Positions 47,121-59,793 of a stretch of DNA of 64,000 bases are shown here, one piece after another. The translations under genes were made by a program, and so were the position numbers. The notes below the pieces were generated by a model. It did not search any database. It was not told the DNA's origin and saw nothing but the letters and a program-made list of their open reading frames with translations. Each line of letters starts with the position of its first letter. Positions within the stretch are counted from its first letter, which is position 1. Source of the DNA: Erythroxylum novogranatense (Eukaryota; Streptophyta; Magnoliopsida; Malpighiales; Erythroxylaceae); NCBI GenBank assembly GCA_029891385.1, contig CM057235.1:17793620-17857619 (forward strand). Direction: 5' to 3'.

Positions 47121-48934
47121 CTTATATGTATATATATAGCCACAATTCATGTTCAAAAGTCATCATCTCAAGTTGATAACTTCTTTAAAATATATCAAAT
47201 TCCAACTCAACATTATCCATACACAATTCATAATTCATTCACAACAAATAAGAGTTTACAAAACTTTAATGGCATTCCAAGCCACATTACATCATTGGTA
47301 TCAAAGTCCAAATTACAAAAGATACCAAACCTAAAAATTCTCGAAATACATCTAAAGTCTTGCTTTTACAAAATCTAACTTAATATACAAAAACATTGCA
47401 AAAGTAGAATGATGCCTCAAATCTTGGTTACTCGACCCCATTCTCTTCACTTGAAGATGGGACGAAAAGGTGGTGATTTTAAAAGCTCGTGGGTAACAGT
47501 TTATAACGGAAAAATAAACAAAACCTTTGAAATGCTCATTTGCCAATACAAAGTTCTAAGTAAATTCATCAAGGTATCATTATCAAGATCATAACCGAAA
47601 TTCACAAATTTCAAATCATGAATGCATTAAACTTCTCGACATCATATAAGCATATAAGCACATCAAAATAGTTTGGGTAAATCCATAAACATGATGAGCT
47701 ACACCTTTCCATATAATGGTCCTGTATAATAGTAAACTTGAGGCACTATCGCAATCCCACATAGTGGTTTTGCGTAGGGGTAAACTTGAGGAAGTCTATG
47801 AAGGAGTTCCATGTTGCTAGTGGGAAAGTAGGAGAAGCCTTTAACTTGGTCAATGTGCACATCACATTTTTTAATGGATTACACCAAACTCACATAACAT
47901 GTAATTCATAAATGGGAAACCATTTGCCCAAATGTCACATTCTTGGAAACTTGTTTTTCATGAAGATGAGATATTTTGAAAATTATTTCCGAAAACATAA
48001 TTTCATAAACATATATCTTTTCAAAAGAATTATTTTGAAAGTCTTTTCACAAATCATCAACCCAATTCACATATCAACCACATAGCAAATTCTCAATTCA
48101 TTCAAGAAGCACCAAATGCAACATTTATTATGCAATTTAAAAACATTAAACTTCCTTAATTCAAAGAAAACATTTATTGGCTTGTTTATTTTATTATAAA
48201 CATATATCCACTTGATTTCCTTGCTTAAAAATTTGCTAAAAAATGCCTCTACTCTTACTCCTCTTGCCTCCTTTGATTTTCTTTATCAAAGACAAAATTC
48301 CCATATCAATAGGCATTCAAATTGGAGAACCCACAAGACATATTCACTAAAATTGATCCTAGAATTCTTAAACTCATACATTTATTAAGCTTTAAGAATC
48401 AAAACCTTTTCAAAAATCCAAAAGATTAAAATCAAACTTACCTTGAATCTTCACGAAATAGTGAAATTGTTGGCTCTATTGGAAGCTCTAATCATCCTCT
48501 TCCTTTTTCCCTTCTTGAACAACTTTAAATTTTCTCTTGAACACTAAGAAATGAATAACCCTAAGTCTACTTCCTTCCTTTCTTGCAAAAATCGAAACAA
48601 TTAACTCTCTTTTCTCATTTTCGGTGTTCTCTTCTTCTTTCTATCTTCAATCACGTTTTTGCCTCTTCCTTAAAAGCAAGTCAACACTTCTTATTTCAAT
48701 TTTTCCATTAATGATTCTAAATTGTCCATTTTGCCTTCCTTATAAGCTTATGGTCTTATACCCTTAAGTGGTCTTCCAAAAATGCCCTTGAACATCCTTA
48801 TTACCTTATTACTTTAATTCCATTAACTCATATCATATAATCTTACTAACATTAATATAATAATAACTCCAAAAAAATTAAATCCATCAAAACCTCAAAA
48901 TTCATTGAAAGAAAAAAAAATATGAGGGTCAACA

Positions 48935-48953
48935 TTTCTCCCCCTCTTAAAGG
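48935..48953 (-). other. LARD C polypurine tract
   Basis: The plus strand TTTCTCCCCCTCTTAAAGG is, in element sense, CCTTTAAGAGGGGGAGAAA. It is preceded by TTTCGAGAACGAAATT, the same motif as in LARD B. Confidence 0.88.
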
Positions 48954-51900
48954 AATTTCGTTCTCGAAATTTTTACCTGATTGATTAAACCAATGAAGGT
49001 AATGTTGTCTTATGTTTTCTTCAGTCTTCCGAGTGATTTCTTCACTCGAATAATTTCTTTCAAATGGCCCTAGTTAATGGATTCGATCAATCCTTCCATG
49101 ACTTATTCAGATATCACACTATCTTAACTGTTTTCTCAGTATATTTCAGATTAATCATAATTTTCCACTTTTTGCGTCTTTAACACCAATAACAGATCAT
49201 ATCGATATTTCTTAGCATACTTGACATCTTGCACTCAATCTAATCACACCTTAGGAAGGTGATACTCTCATAAACATTTTATCCTTCACTTCATAGTTCA
49301 CATCTGTATAGTATCAGTACAGTTAACTCTTATGTCTATCTAACTGTATTTGGTATTGATCCACCAATTTCATTCATTTTCTTGCATCACTTAAATTCCT
49401 AATACAGATCAATTTCACTTACCAGTAACATCTCCAATCAATTTTGGTTTTTGACCATCTTTGGCCCTATTCATCCAAATAAAGAGGTAGACGACTCTTT
49501 CTATCATCTAACTCCTTAAACAGTATTCCAATGAAATCACCATGATAATAATTGTGATGCTTAAAGTCAAATGGAACTATACATTGATCTTATGTTCCTA
49601 TGGACTCCAAACTGCAAGCCTTAAGCATATCTTTGACAGTTAAGACCGTCGACAATTCAAACATTTAGTCACTTGATTCTACATTCTTAGTCGCTTAATG
49701 ATGTTCCGGCGTATTCCTACTAGAATATATATCATGGGTTGTTATTTATGCTTATCTAACAATCTTTTTACTTAATCATCTTTATCAGTACACATACTTC
49801 TTATTTCCATTACAAAGTATCATTTTTCCTATTTGAACTCAAAATTCGTATTCACTTTCGATTTCTTAGTAAGATTCACAATTTCTAGATCCTCAATTCG
49901 GGCTTAGTAATTCCTTTCCTGTGAAAATGATCTTCAATTCCTTAGTAAATAGTTTTTTAATTTGCCCAAAATTTAACTCCACATTCTATGATTCTTTTTG
50001 CACTAGATCTGATAACCTCAATATCTAAATTCATGCTTCATTGCTATTGGGATTTCTGCTTAATGTATTAGATACGACACTAACTTTACTAGAAAATACT
50101 CATTTGTACCATCATAATCTTTCAATACTTCTATCCATTGTCTCAGTCTCGTGTTCAATTCTCTCAACTCAATGAGTACCTCAAACTTTAATAATCTATA
50201 TATATATATATATATATCCAAGATGTTCCTATACATATACTGTCCCCAAACTTTCAAAACAATTCACTACTATAGCTGTTCTAAATCATGTATCGAATAA
50301 TCAACCCATAGGACTTTAGTTGTCTCTATAAATATGAAATCACTTTATTATGCTATATTGGATTTTATCCAAATCTCTTATACAACATCATTGTATACTA
50401 TAAAATCTCCAAATCTAGAAGATATAATGAATATCGGTGTTATAATTCCTCAAGATTGTTTTTAAATCCACGATATGTAAGATTAATCTCAATGTTCAAA
50501 AATATTCTCTTCACTTTTCAAATACACTATAAAAATCCTCTATGATTATAATCACGCATTGATCCATTTTGCTTGGATCACTTCAATCTTCAATACCATA
50601 ATACTATAGGGGAGTTTTTTAACTTGAACAAATGTTCCCAAAACTCCATAGGCCACGATTAGTTCTCATAATTCTTTAAATAACTAATTCCTCATTTCTC
50701 ACGTTATTTTCAACTTCCCAATCGACTTCCTTTCTCGAATGATTTTCTCAATTCATTCGATTTTCTCTAATTTCACATTGAATTGTTATACTGTCTGATC
50801 ATTTATACTAATTTCTCTACACATTTCAATTTATTTTCAATCCTAATTTCCTGTGTTGGTAACACATTCATCAGATCTTATTTGTATCTCTTATACTTAA
50901 TGTCACCTCAAATTCAAGAATCCAATCACATAGTTGGATACTTTACATAAACAAAATGCATATACTCTTAGTAACATATTCTACATCTTATGCTTGAGTC
51001 TCAATCAGGATTAGGACTCCAATATCATTTCTAATTTATCCTTTCATTGATCATTCTTAATATAAACTATCTGACCTGCTTAACCTAATTCCATAAAATT
51101 CTTCTTCGAAAGAAAATTTCTTGCTACTATCATCTATATTGTTCATGTAATGTTCATCAATTAACTGTTATCATCATCATATTATCAGCCATCCTTAATA
51201 CCATGGGAAGACCAATTTCTATCGTTCTTACAAGGACATAATATTCTAATTACCAAAACTCAATGAAGTAGTCAACGCAATTACTGTCGCATATGCTTAG
51301 GTGTGTATCATCAAAGTCATCCCCTTTTATCCACATATTTATCTCCAACAATTCACAAATTTATATCTTACACGATTGATACTTTGATCTACATTGATCC
51401 TAGATGATATTTTTCTCTTTATCTTCAAATTCATTACTCATTGTAACATCATCAACAATCTCAATCTATCCTCGATTGATCATTACGAGCACTTTCATGT
51501 GTTTCTCTAGTTCCTCTTAGACTTTAAACTATGGGAACTATGACTAACAAATATCCACTAAGTCATAGATTGCTTCCTATATCATCTCCTCACATATATT
51601 ACATATGCACTCAATTTTCTCATTTGTGATGATGATCCCATTATCAGATAGGTACTCACAATAATAATTCAGCTTAACCTGTCGAACTTGTACATATGTC
51701 GCTATCATTCATCTCATCTTCCAATTATCCTTCATTACATCTTAAATATGTATATTTGCAATCAATTCAAAATTATAGAAGTATAATCATCATGAAATAC
51801 TATTCTCAATTCCACTAATACAAATGTGTTGACTCATTATCTGTCATATTTAACCATGTACTATTTCCCATTTCTAATTATCTACAACTTTCATTTTCCC

Positions 51901-52090
51901 ATATCATGAAAGAGTATCATTTTTCTCACTAATTCTATCAACTCAAACTCTTAAAAAATTTCCTTGCATGACACTCATATGCATGCGACTCAAACTAGGG
52001 ATTAGTCGCTGTTGCATGCTGAGACCGGTCAAAGGAAATGCATGCAACTTGATACATATTTCCAAAATGCCTATGTAAGATCCTAATTCT
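48954..52090 (-). mobile_element. LARD C internal domain (non-coding)
   Basis: 3.1 kb without gag or pol motifs; a few short open frames only. In element sense it is colinear with the LARD B core: both have the GAGCCCAGAA start, the CTAGT-TGAGTC block, the AAATTGAAATGTG block and the AAGGTGT block. An (AT)n run lies at about 50198-50216. Confidence 0.8.
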
Positions 52091-52104
52091 GGGCTCTAAT
52101 ACCA
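52091..52104 (-). other. LARD C primer binding site (tRNA-iMet)
   Basis: The plus strand GGGCTCTAATACCA in element sense is TGGTATTAGAGCCC, complementary to tRNA-iMet with one variant base. It lies four bases from the 5' LTR. Confidence 0.88.
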
Positions 52105-52108
52105 CAAC

Positions 52109-55100
52109 TGTTGGACTCCACTCTTGCTCTGAAAATCATAAGACTTGAGTGTGCGTATTATCTTATAGGGTGGTTTCAATGAACCCTCATTAGCCATCAT
52201 CCCACATGGGTGATGTGCCCACACCAGCCAAACATAAAAAACAAATTCATTTCTTTTATTCCCGAACAGATTTTCGGAAACCTCCAACTGGAGTTTTAAT
52301 TTGATTTCTTCAGAACAATTGTTCCCCATTGTCTTAAGTTTCCAATGAAACTAAAATCATTCAATTTGGTTCAGAAATATAAAAGTTATAGTCCAAACAT
52401 TTTTGGGTTGTTCTTAGACTAAAACAGTACATCATGCTCAACTTACATCATGAAATTGATAGTCTTAGAGACTAAATTTAAATTTTAATCATTCATATAA
52501 TTTGTATATCTTGTCTCTCATTTATTTAGAAATAAGAATAATCTCATTTGGAGCTCTAAAGATCAAGATATCATCAAAATACTAAAGCATATTGAATGAA
52601 AATATCCAATTCGTACTCTTTCAACTGATACCCTTACTTTGATTGGATCAATCTTTTTTGAATCAATACCAAAAGCTATAAATGTTTATAGAGAGATAGA
52701 GGAAGGTGTTAGAAATCTAATGCTTCAAAATTAGGTTATTTGGAGCTTGGACGACAAAGTTATAATCAAAAGAGTAAGAGGTGTTTAGGTATAGGAACAC
52801 CAGCAAAGTCGCGATCGCGACTTGCTTCCCTCCTTCCTCCTTTGTTTTTCTTCTTCAGACCTGACTTGGTAAAATAAGCATAACTTTCACTAAAAATATC
52901 AGATTAAGCTCATTCTTAGACCGTTTTAAACACTACTTCTAGCTCTACAACTTCCATGCAGAACTTAAAAACCATTTCTGCCTCTAAAAGGGTCAAAAGT
53001 TCAAATCAATGTAGCTGTCCCGAAAGTCCATCTTAAACAGCATCGCAAAATTTTAATGATGATATCTCCCAACTCCATTATCCAAAAAATTCATACTTTA
53101 TATCAATGGAAAGCTAGAAAGATAAGCTAAAACTTTATAGAAGACAATTTTGTCCAATTCAACCTAAATTAATATAGATTTTTCCCTGAAGTTTGAATAC
53201 AAATTTTTCCCTTATGAAAACTTGAAACTTTCAATGAACATACTTGGAATGTTATGAACATGACCATTCAACTACCAATATTATTTCATTGAACTCTTTA
53301 ATCTATACTCATTGTACTCATCACATTCAACTACATCTCATCATTAACAAAAATCCTATCTTTCCTTTTTCCATAATATCTCACTTATATGTATATATAT
53401 ATCCACAATTCCTGTTCAAAAGTCATCATCTCAAGTTGATAACTTCTTCAAAATATATCAAATTCCAACTCAACGTTATCCATACACAATTCATAATTCA
53501 TTCACAAAAAATAAGAGTTTACAAAACTTTCATGGCATTCCAAGCCACATTACATCATTAGTATCAAAGTCCAAATTACAAAAGATACCAAACCCAAAAA
53601 TTCTAGAAATACGTCTAAAGTCTTGCTTTTACAAAATCTAACTTAATATACAAAAGCATTGCAAAAGTAGAATGATGCCTCAAATATTGGTTACTCAACC
53701 CCATTCTCTTCACTTGAAGATGGGACGAAAATGGGGTGACTTTAAAAGCTCGTGGGTAATAGTTTATAATGGAAAAATAAACAAAACCTTTGAAATGCTC
53801 ATTTTCTAATACAAAGTTCTAATTGAATTCATCAAGGTATCATTCTCAAGATCATAACCGAAATTCACAAATTTCAAATCATGAATGCATCAAACTTGTC
53901 GACATCACATAAGCACATAAGCACATCAAAATGGTTTGGGTAAATCCATAAACATGATGAGCTACACATTTTCACATAATGGTCCTATTTAGTTGTAAAC
54001 TTGAGGCACTATCGCAATCTCACATAGTAGTTTTGTGTAGGCGTAAACTTGAGGGAGTCCATGAAGGAGCTCCGTGCCACTAGTGGGCAGGCGGGAGAAG
54101 CCTTTAATTTGGTCAAAGTGCACGCCACATTTTTGAATGGATTACACCAAACCCACATACCATGTAATTCATGAATGGGAAACCATTTGCTCAAATGGCA
54201 CATTCTTAGGAACTTGTTTTTCATGAACATGAGATATTTCGAAAACTATTTCCGAAAATATAATTTCATAAACATGTATCTTTTCAAAAGAATCATTTTG
54301 AAAGTCTTTTTACAAATCATCAACCCAATTCACATATCAACCACATAGCAAATTCTCAATTCATTCAAGAAGCACCAAATGCAACATTTATTATGCAATT
54401 TAAAAAAATTAAACTTACTTAATTCAAAGAAAACATTTATTGGCTTCTTTATTTTATTATAAACATATACCCACTTGATTTTCTTGCTTAAAACTTTGCT
54501 AAAAAATGCCTCTACTCTTATTCCTCTTGCCTCCTTTGATTTCCTTTATCAAAGACAAAATTCCCATATCAATAGGCATTCAAATTGGAAAACCCATAAA
54601 ACATATTCACTAAAATTGATCCTAGAATTCTTAAACACGTACATTTCTTAAGCTTTATAAACCAAAACCTTTTCAAAAATCCAAAAGATTAAAATCAAAC
54701 TTACCTTGAATCTTCACTAAATAGTGAGATTGTTGGCTCTAATGGAAGCTCTAATTCTCCTTTTCCTTTTTTCCTTCTTGAACAACTTCAAATTTTCTCT
54801 TGAACTCTAAGAAATGAAGAACCCTAAGTCTACTTCCTTCCTTTCTTGCAAAAACCGAAACACTTAACTCTCTTTTCTCATTTTCGACGTTCTCTTCTTC
54901 TTTCTATCTTCAATCACGTTTTTGCCTCTTCCTTAAAATCAAGCCAACACTTCTTATTTCAATTTTGCCATTAATGATTCTAAATTGTCCATTTTGCCTT
55001 CCTTATAAGCTTATGGTCTTATACCCTTAAGTGGTCTTCTAAAAATGCCCTTGAGCATCCTTATTACCTTAGTACTTTAATTCCATTAGCTCATATCATA

Positions 55101-55211
55101 TAATATTACTAACATTAATATAATAATAACTCTTAAAAAATTAAATCCATCAAAACCTCAAATTTCATTTAAATCATGCTTAACTAGAGAAAAAAAATAT
55201 GAGGGCCAACA
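52109..55211 (-). repeat. LARD C 5' LTR (3103 bp)
   Basis: It starts TGTTGGACTCC and ends GAGGGCCAACA, and is the partner of the left LTR. It has a single GC-rich AGTCGCGATCGCGACT block at about 52807 where the left LTR has three. The TCCGAC-type box is degenerate at about 52711-52757. Confidence 0.88.
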
Positions 55212-56207
55212 ACTATTATCTTGTTGAAATATTTCAAGTGTAGTTTTCATTCAATAGAGTATATATAACATCACGTTAAAAAACTAATTAATCAAGAAGT
55301 ATGAATAAAGAAGGAATCTTTTATGGTTGGTACTCCTGTAGATGAAGCTGGCTTATCCTTATCTGTTATCTCTTAACATATTTGAAACTTAAATAACATA
55401 GTAGACTGAACAAACTTGAACTCTAGTAGAATTTCTATTTCACTCCAAAACAACTATCAGATTCTTTAATATCGACGATAATGATCTAGTTAGTTGAAGC
55501 CACAATGTGCTCATCTCTGCCTAAAGTATATTAACTCATTGTATAGACAATTCTGGCTTTGTAGATGATATACAACATAATGTGTCAAATCTTTTATATT
55601 ACCTGCAATATCGTTTCCATAAAAGGCACAAGCTTTGATTTCAATAACTTTACAACTCTCATGAATAAATACCTTACTCTCTGACTCACATGTATGTTTG
55701 AATGATGTATTCCTCTCTTATTCAGAAAGGATGCAATAACCATGGTAATAACTTGCTCTCTAACTCACACGACCCACACTACATAACAATACCTAAATCA
55801 CAAAACCAAAGATTTAAAGAAAAACCAAAAATTACTGCAACAAGTCCAGGCCTAAAATACAAAAGAATTAGCAATACCCTTAAAAGAAATCCAAGGAAAA
55901 ACCAAATATAGACAAGAAAGATGGAGAAGAGAAGATGGAGGCAATAAGATCTGCAAAGAAAAGATGGCAAAGAGCAAAGAGTACCAGCGAGGAGAGAAAG
56001 TTTTGATTTTTAACATCTAAAGTTTAAGTAAATCCATGTATAGACCGATTTGACTGGTTTCACTTGGAAACAGATCAGTTCTCTAATAAACCAATCATTT
56101 TTTTATATATAAAGGTTATTGAATTATGAAATTGAACCAAGCAACTAACCAGTTCATATTATTTATGGTTGAATCGACCAGTCTGGTTCAGTTTTCACAA
56201 CATTGCT
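55212..56207 (+). mobile_element. hAT remnant, right part
   Basis: The right end GTCTGGTTCAGTTTTCACAACATTG resembles the right end of the complete hAT (GTCTGGTTTTCACATCCTTG). Interior blocks match 45480-45700 (GAGTATATATAAC, AAACTAATTAATCAA, CTTATCTGTTATCTCTTAACATATTGAAAC). There is no transposase. It is the flank into which LARD C inserted. Confidence 0.65.
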
Positions 56208-56595
56208 AATAGTTCTATTGACTTTAACCTTTCCTTGTGTAAACCTTGCTCTTAACTTTAAGATTATACATACTAATGTAACTTGTTCGATATTAAGACA
56301 AATTTAAATTGTTTATCATATAATAAAATGCAACTTTGGCTTATGGATTTAGTCATTATTTTAATGATATGAAGTTTAAATTAAATCCTCAATTTGATTT
56401 TGGATTAATACTATTTTATCTTTATTTAGAAAATGGCAATAGACATGTTAATTTATTAAAAACTTATATATATTTGTAATAGACATTTTATAGGTCATTA
56501 AGATGTGCATGGTTATTAGAAATTTTGGTGTTTGAACAAGATTTTATAATTGACATATCAAGAAGCAAAACTATAACATAGATTTCAATTTATTA
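56208..56595. other. Intergenic, nothing recognised
   Basis: AT-rich sequence without coding features or recognised repeat ends. Confidence 0.5.
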
Positions 56596-56700
56596 TACTC
56601 CTTCCGTTTCATAATAAGAGTCGTTTTAGAAAAATACACGCTTATTAATAAAAATAATAAAATTATAGATATACCCTTATTAATACTTCCATAAAATTGC
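56596..56700 (+). mobile_element. Stowaway/Mariner-like MITE end (fragment)
   Basis: ACTCCTTCCGTTTCATAATAAGAGTCGTTTTAG is the familiar CTCCCTCCGT-CATAATAAG-GTCGTTTTAG terminus of plant Tc1/mariner-type MITEs, followed by typical AATAAAAATAATAAAAT and ACCCTTATTAAT. I did not find the inverted right end nearby, so it is truncated or diverged. Confidence 0.6.
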
Positions 56701-56939
56701 CTCGGTAATCAATTTATCCTAAGTATTTAGGAAAGCATTTGGAATTGATTGAAATACATCATTGAAAATGAAAAAACAAACTTTTTTTAAATGATAGTTG
56801 ACACTTTATAGGCTCTCTTCGCATTCCTTTTTCGATTAGATAGGGTACAAAAGGCAATTCTATTGATTCCAAAGTCAAAGTCGTAGGTAATGTCTTGTTT
56901 TTAATGCTCTTATCAATAAATATTGCTCTCTATTATTAG

Positions 56940-57353
56940 TTGGGTAGTTTAAGGTTGTTTAATTAAACTTCTCACTGAAATAGGTTATTAGCCTTTGTCT
57001 TGTATTAACACAACTCTAAAATCAAATCTTGAGGCATCACAATCAACATTAAAAGTTCTAGAAAATTTAGGTAATGTCAAAAAGATGATGAACATAACCT
57101 ATTTTTAATGACTTCGAATCCTTTCTCTTGTTAATTACCCTAATACAACCCTACAAATTTCTTAATAATCTCAATAAGTGGTGCAACAATTGTAATAAAA
57201 TTTCTAACAAATCTTTGATAAAAATTAGGTAAATCATGAAAACTTCTTAACTTAGTTGTAGATTTAGGTCTCGACCATTCCCTAATTTCTTTAATCTTTT
57301 TCTCATCTAAGTTGGTACCTTTTACATAAAATATAACCAAAAACATAATCTTT
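56940..57353 (-). pseudogene. Ty3/gypsy RT-RNase H fragment
   Basis: The minus strand gives IKEIREWSRPKSTTKLRSFH, NFYQRFVRNFITIVAPLIEI and then, in another frame, FNVDCDASRFDFRVVL and PISVRS-type RNase H residues. Only the connection domain and RNase H start remain, bounded by LTR E on the right. It is diverged from the gypsy element at 1351-7828. Confidence 0.8.
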
Positions 57354-58235
57354 TTTCAAACAAAATTTCTCCTCCATTCGTGGGTGCTCATCCTCCCTTC
57401 TTCTTTGTTTTCTTTCATCCATACTTAGAATTTCTCTTGTTTTCTTGCTTGCTCCTCCCTTCTCCACTTATCTAGACTTTCATACCCTATGTGCTCTTTC
57501 TTCTTTTATGCGTAAAAATCTCAATCCTTGCCTTAAAGAGTGGTAACCTTAGGTGTGAAGAGAGGTTGAGAAGTTTGAGTGAAGCTTGGAAAATTGAAGA
57601 GTTGAAGCTTGTTTAGGTGAGAATGAAGTTGTTTATTCTTTTATTGGTAATTAGAAGCATTTATGGTGATTAATTGTGCATAAATTTCATGAAGATAATG
57701 GTCGGATTGTTTGGGTATAAGTGTATGGATGTGTGAGGATGAATGATGACTAGGTTTTGAATTGGTTTTTGATTGATTTTTTATGTTTGAATAATGATAG
57801 ATGAATGGAAATTTAGGGAAGAACCTTATATGTTATGTTCTGCCAAATCTTGGTTAATTATGCAAGTAAATGTTATGATGAACTTATGGCTGAATTAGAG
57901 GTCCAAATGGATGCATATTGATGTAGGTAAAGTGATGAAATGAAAAGAGTTGAGGTAGGGAGGAAATCTGGAAAATGTGACTTGGTGTAGGTTTCAGATT
58001 TTGGCTCATAACTTTTGATATGGTTGTTCAATTGAGCTGAGGTTTGTTTTAAATTAAACTTAAGAAGTATGGCTAGATTCCATATGAAGGAAGTTTTGTC
58101 CAATTCTGACCTTAAGGATTTTAATTTTGGCATGTAAAGTGAATTGTTAGGTGCTGTGTGAACAGTATCCGAACCTTGTGACCTGAAACTTTGATGATTT
58201 TTTTAGGATTGAATTGGATTGAATTTGCTACTTTA

Positions 58236-59310
58236 GTCTTCATGAAATTTGAAGATTTTTGTGTTAGCTTTCTAACGCCACTAAGTATGAATTTATTGGA
58301 TGTGTATATTGAAAGTTATGATCTGTTAATGTTCAAGTGGTAATTCAACCTTTGGTGTGCAATGCTCTAAGTGTATAGGTCTTGTGCTTTTTATGTTCTA
58401 CCATTTATTTGGGACTGTTAAGGGTGAAATTGGTTCAAATGACCTTCTGGAATGTTGTAGAGGATTGTTGTAGCTTTCTAATGAGGTATTTTGTGTGAAT
58501 TTTGGATGTAAGGATTGTTGGATATTAATTTGTAAAGTTTTGTTATAGTTTAGGTTAAAGGCTATTTTCTTAAACCCTAACAGGACAGCCACCTAAGTGA
58601 GAGGATTTGACCTAGTTTGAATGGGAATTTGCTTTGAAGGCCTTCTTTAGAATTGTAGTATATTGTCTGACCTTTTTATTTCTGTATGGTATGTAATTTT
58701 TTGACAATGGGTTGAAAAGTTATGAATGTTGGAAGATGCTGTTACTGTGAGAATGAGACTTATATAGGCAGAAGCTTTGCTTGAGAATTTGAGTTGTTTA
58801 GAGGTTGATTTTGCTTCCAAATTATTCATGAAACTTGTAGAACATGTTTTGATCTTTCCTTTGACATAAAGTTTGTAATTTTTTGCATAAGGAATGGAAA
58901 GATAGGATTTTTGTAGTAGAGTGCAGTTACTGTACATATGGTAGTTTTACTGTTTCATTGGGCAGAACCTTTGTTTGTATTTTTGACCCTCTTATAGATT
59001 GAATCAGATTGGGGAGTCTGCTTGAAGATTGTATAAAATGTTTAGAGCTTTCTAATGGTGTATAATGTACCTTATTTAGAGTTATGAGTAAAAATTTATG
59101 TGGATTGGAAGAACACAGTTACTGTTCATATGGTCATTTATGGGCAGTAGGTTTGAAGTAGTTTTTAGCATCCTTAGAGGTGAGATTGGTTTGTGAGCCC
59201 TTCATGGAACTTGTAGGGTTTCTTGTTATCTTTCCAATGAGATCTTGTTTGTAATTTTTGGATACGTGTGTAAAAAGTTATGCATGTTAGAAATTTAGAT
59301 GGTGAAAGAG
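58236..59310 (+). repeat. Diverged ~180-190-bp module array in LTR E
   Basis: TTCATGAAACTTGTAGA-type sequence, then TATCTTTCCAATGA, then GTTTGTAATTTTTGGA, then AAAGTTATG-ATGTTGGAAG recurs about six times (starts near 58240, 58440, 58640, 58815, 59015 and 59200). Arrays of the same kind occur in LTRs B, C, D and F. Confidence 0.7.
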
Positions 59311-59725
59311 ATGGAAATAGGGCAAACTCTCTTCTCTTTTGTTTTGTCCTAAAGCTTCTTTTGCTTATATCTTTGTCATCCGACCTCCGATTGACCTGAT
59401 TCTCAAGGCGTCGGATTCATAAGTCAATGATCTACCTCTCCATGTGGAATTGTGGACTTGTGGGATTTTAATTTAGATTTAGGGATTGAATCCAAGTGAG
59501 AGAATTGAGTAAAGTTTGGCAATATCTGTACCTATAGAGGTCCAAATTGAGTAATTCTGGTGTCTATAGGTTCCTAAGACATAGGGGAATCTTTTGTGAT
59601 GTGAATTATGGGAAATGCCGGGAATGTCACGAACATGCATTGTACACATCTAAATTGCTACATGTGCATTATTTAATATTTCTAATTGTGCATTTGATGA
59701 CATATGAATATTGTGAATATTATAG

Positions 59726-59793
59726 AGGCACAGTTGGAACGTCATCCCACGGACGTTGCCGAGACTTTCCGGCATTAGCTCGGAAGCTATTTG
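59726..59793 (+). other. Conserved exon-like block in LTR E (68 nt)
   Basis: It is preceded by GTGAATATTATAG and followed by GTGAGTAACC. It shares GAGGCACA-TTGGA, CGACGTTG/GGACGTTG and GGCATTAGCTCGGAAG with the LTR B block and keeps the same splice-like borders. Confidence 0.5.

Larger units (their letters stand above)
40734..48934 (-). repeat. LARD C 3' LTR, interrupted by a hAT
   Basis: 40734-42144 plus 47121-48934 matches 52109-55211 colinearly (CATCATCCCACATG-GTGA, then ACCAGCCAAACATAAAAAA, to TATGAGGG-CAACA). The interruption carries hAT target duplications. A GC-rich repeat at 41441-41580 is expanded relative to the other LTR. Confidence 0.88.
40734..55211 (-). mobile_element. LARD C: non-autonomous LTR element with ~3.1-3.2-kb LTRs
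   Basis: The left LTR is 40734-48934 (3.2 kb once the hAT insertion is removed) and the right LTR 52109-55211 (3.1 kb). Both start TGTTGGA and end in CAACA. Target duplications are ACTAG (40729-40733) and ACTAT (55212-55216), with one mismatch. The polypurine tract abuts the left LTR and the primer site the right LTR, so it reads right to left. The 3.17-kb internal domain is non-coding but homologous to that of LARD B. Its LTRs belong to the D/F subfamily rather than B. Confidence 0.88.

Noticed and set aside
50060..50257. Minus-strand frame in the LARD C core
   Set aside because: It spans an AT dinucleotide run, has no domain and is not conserved in LARD B.
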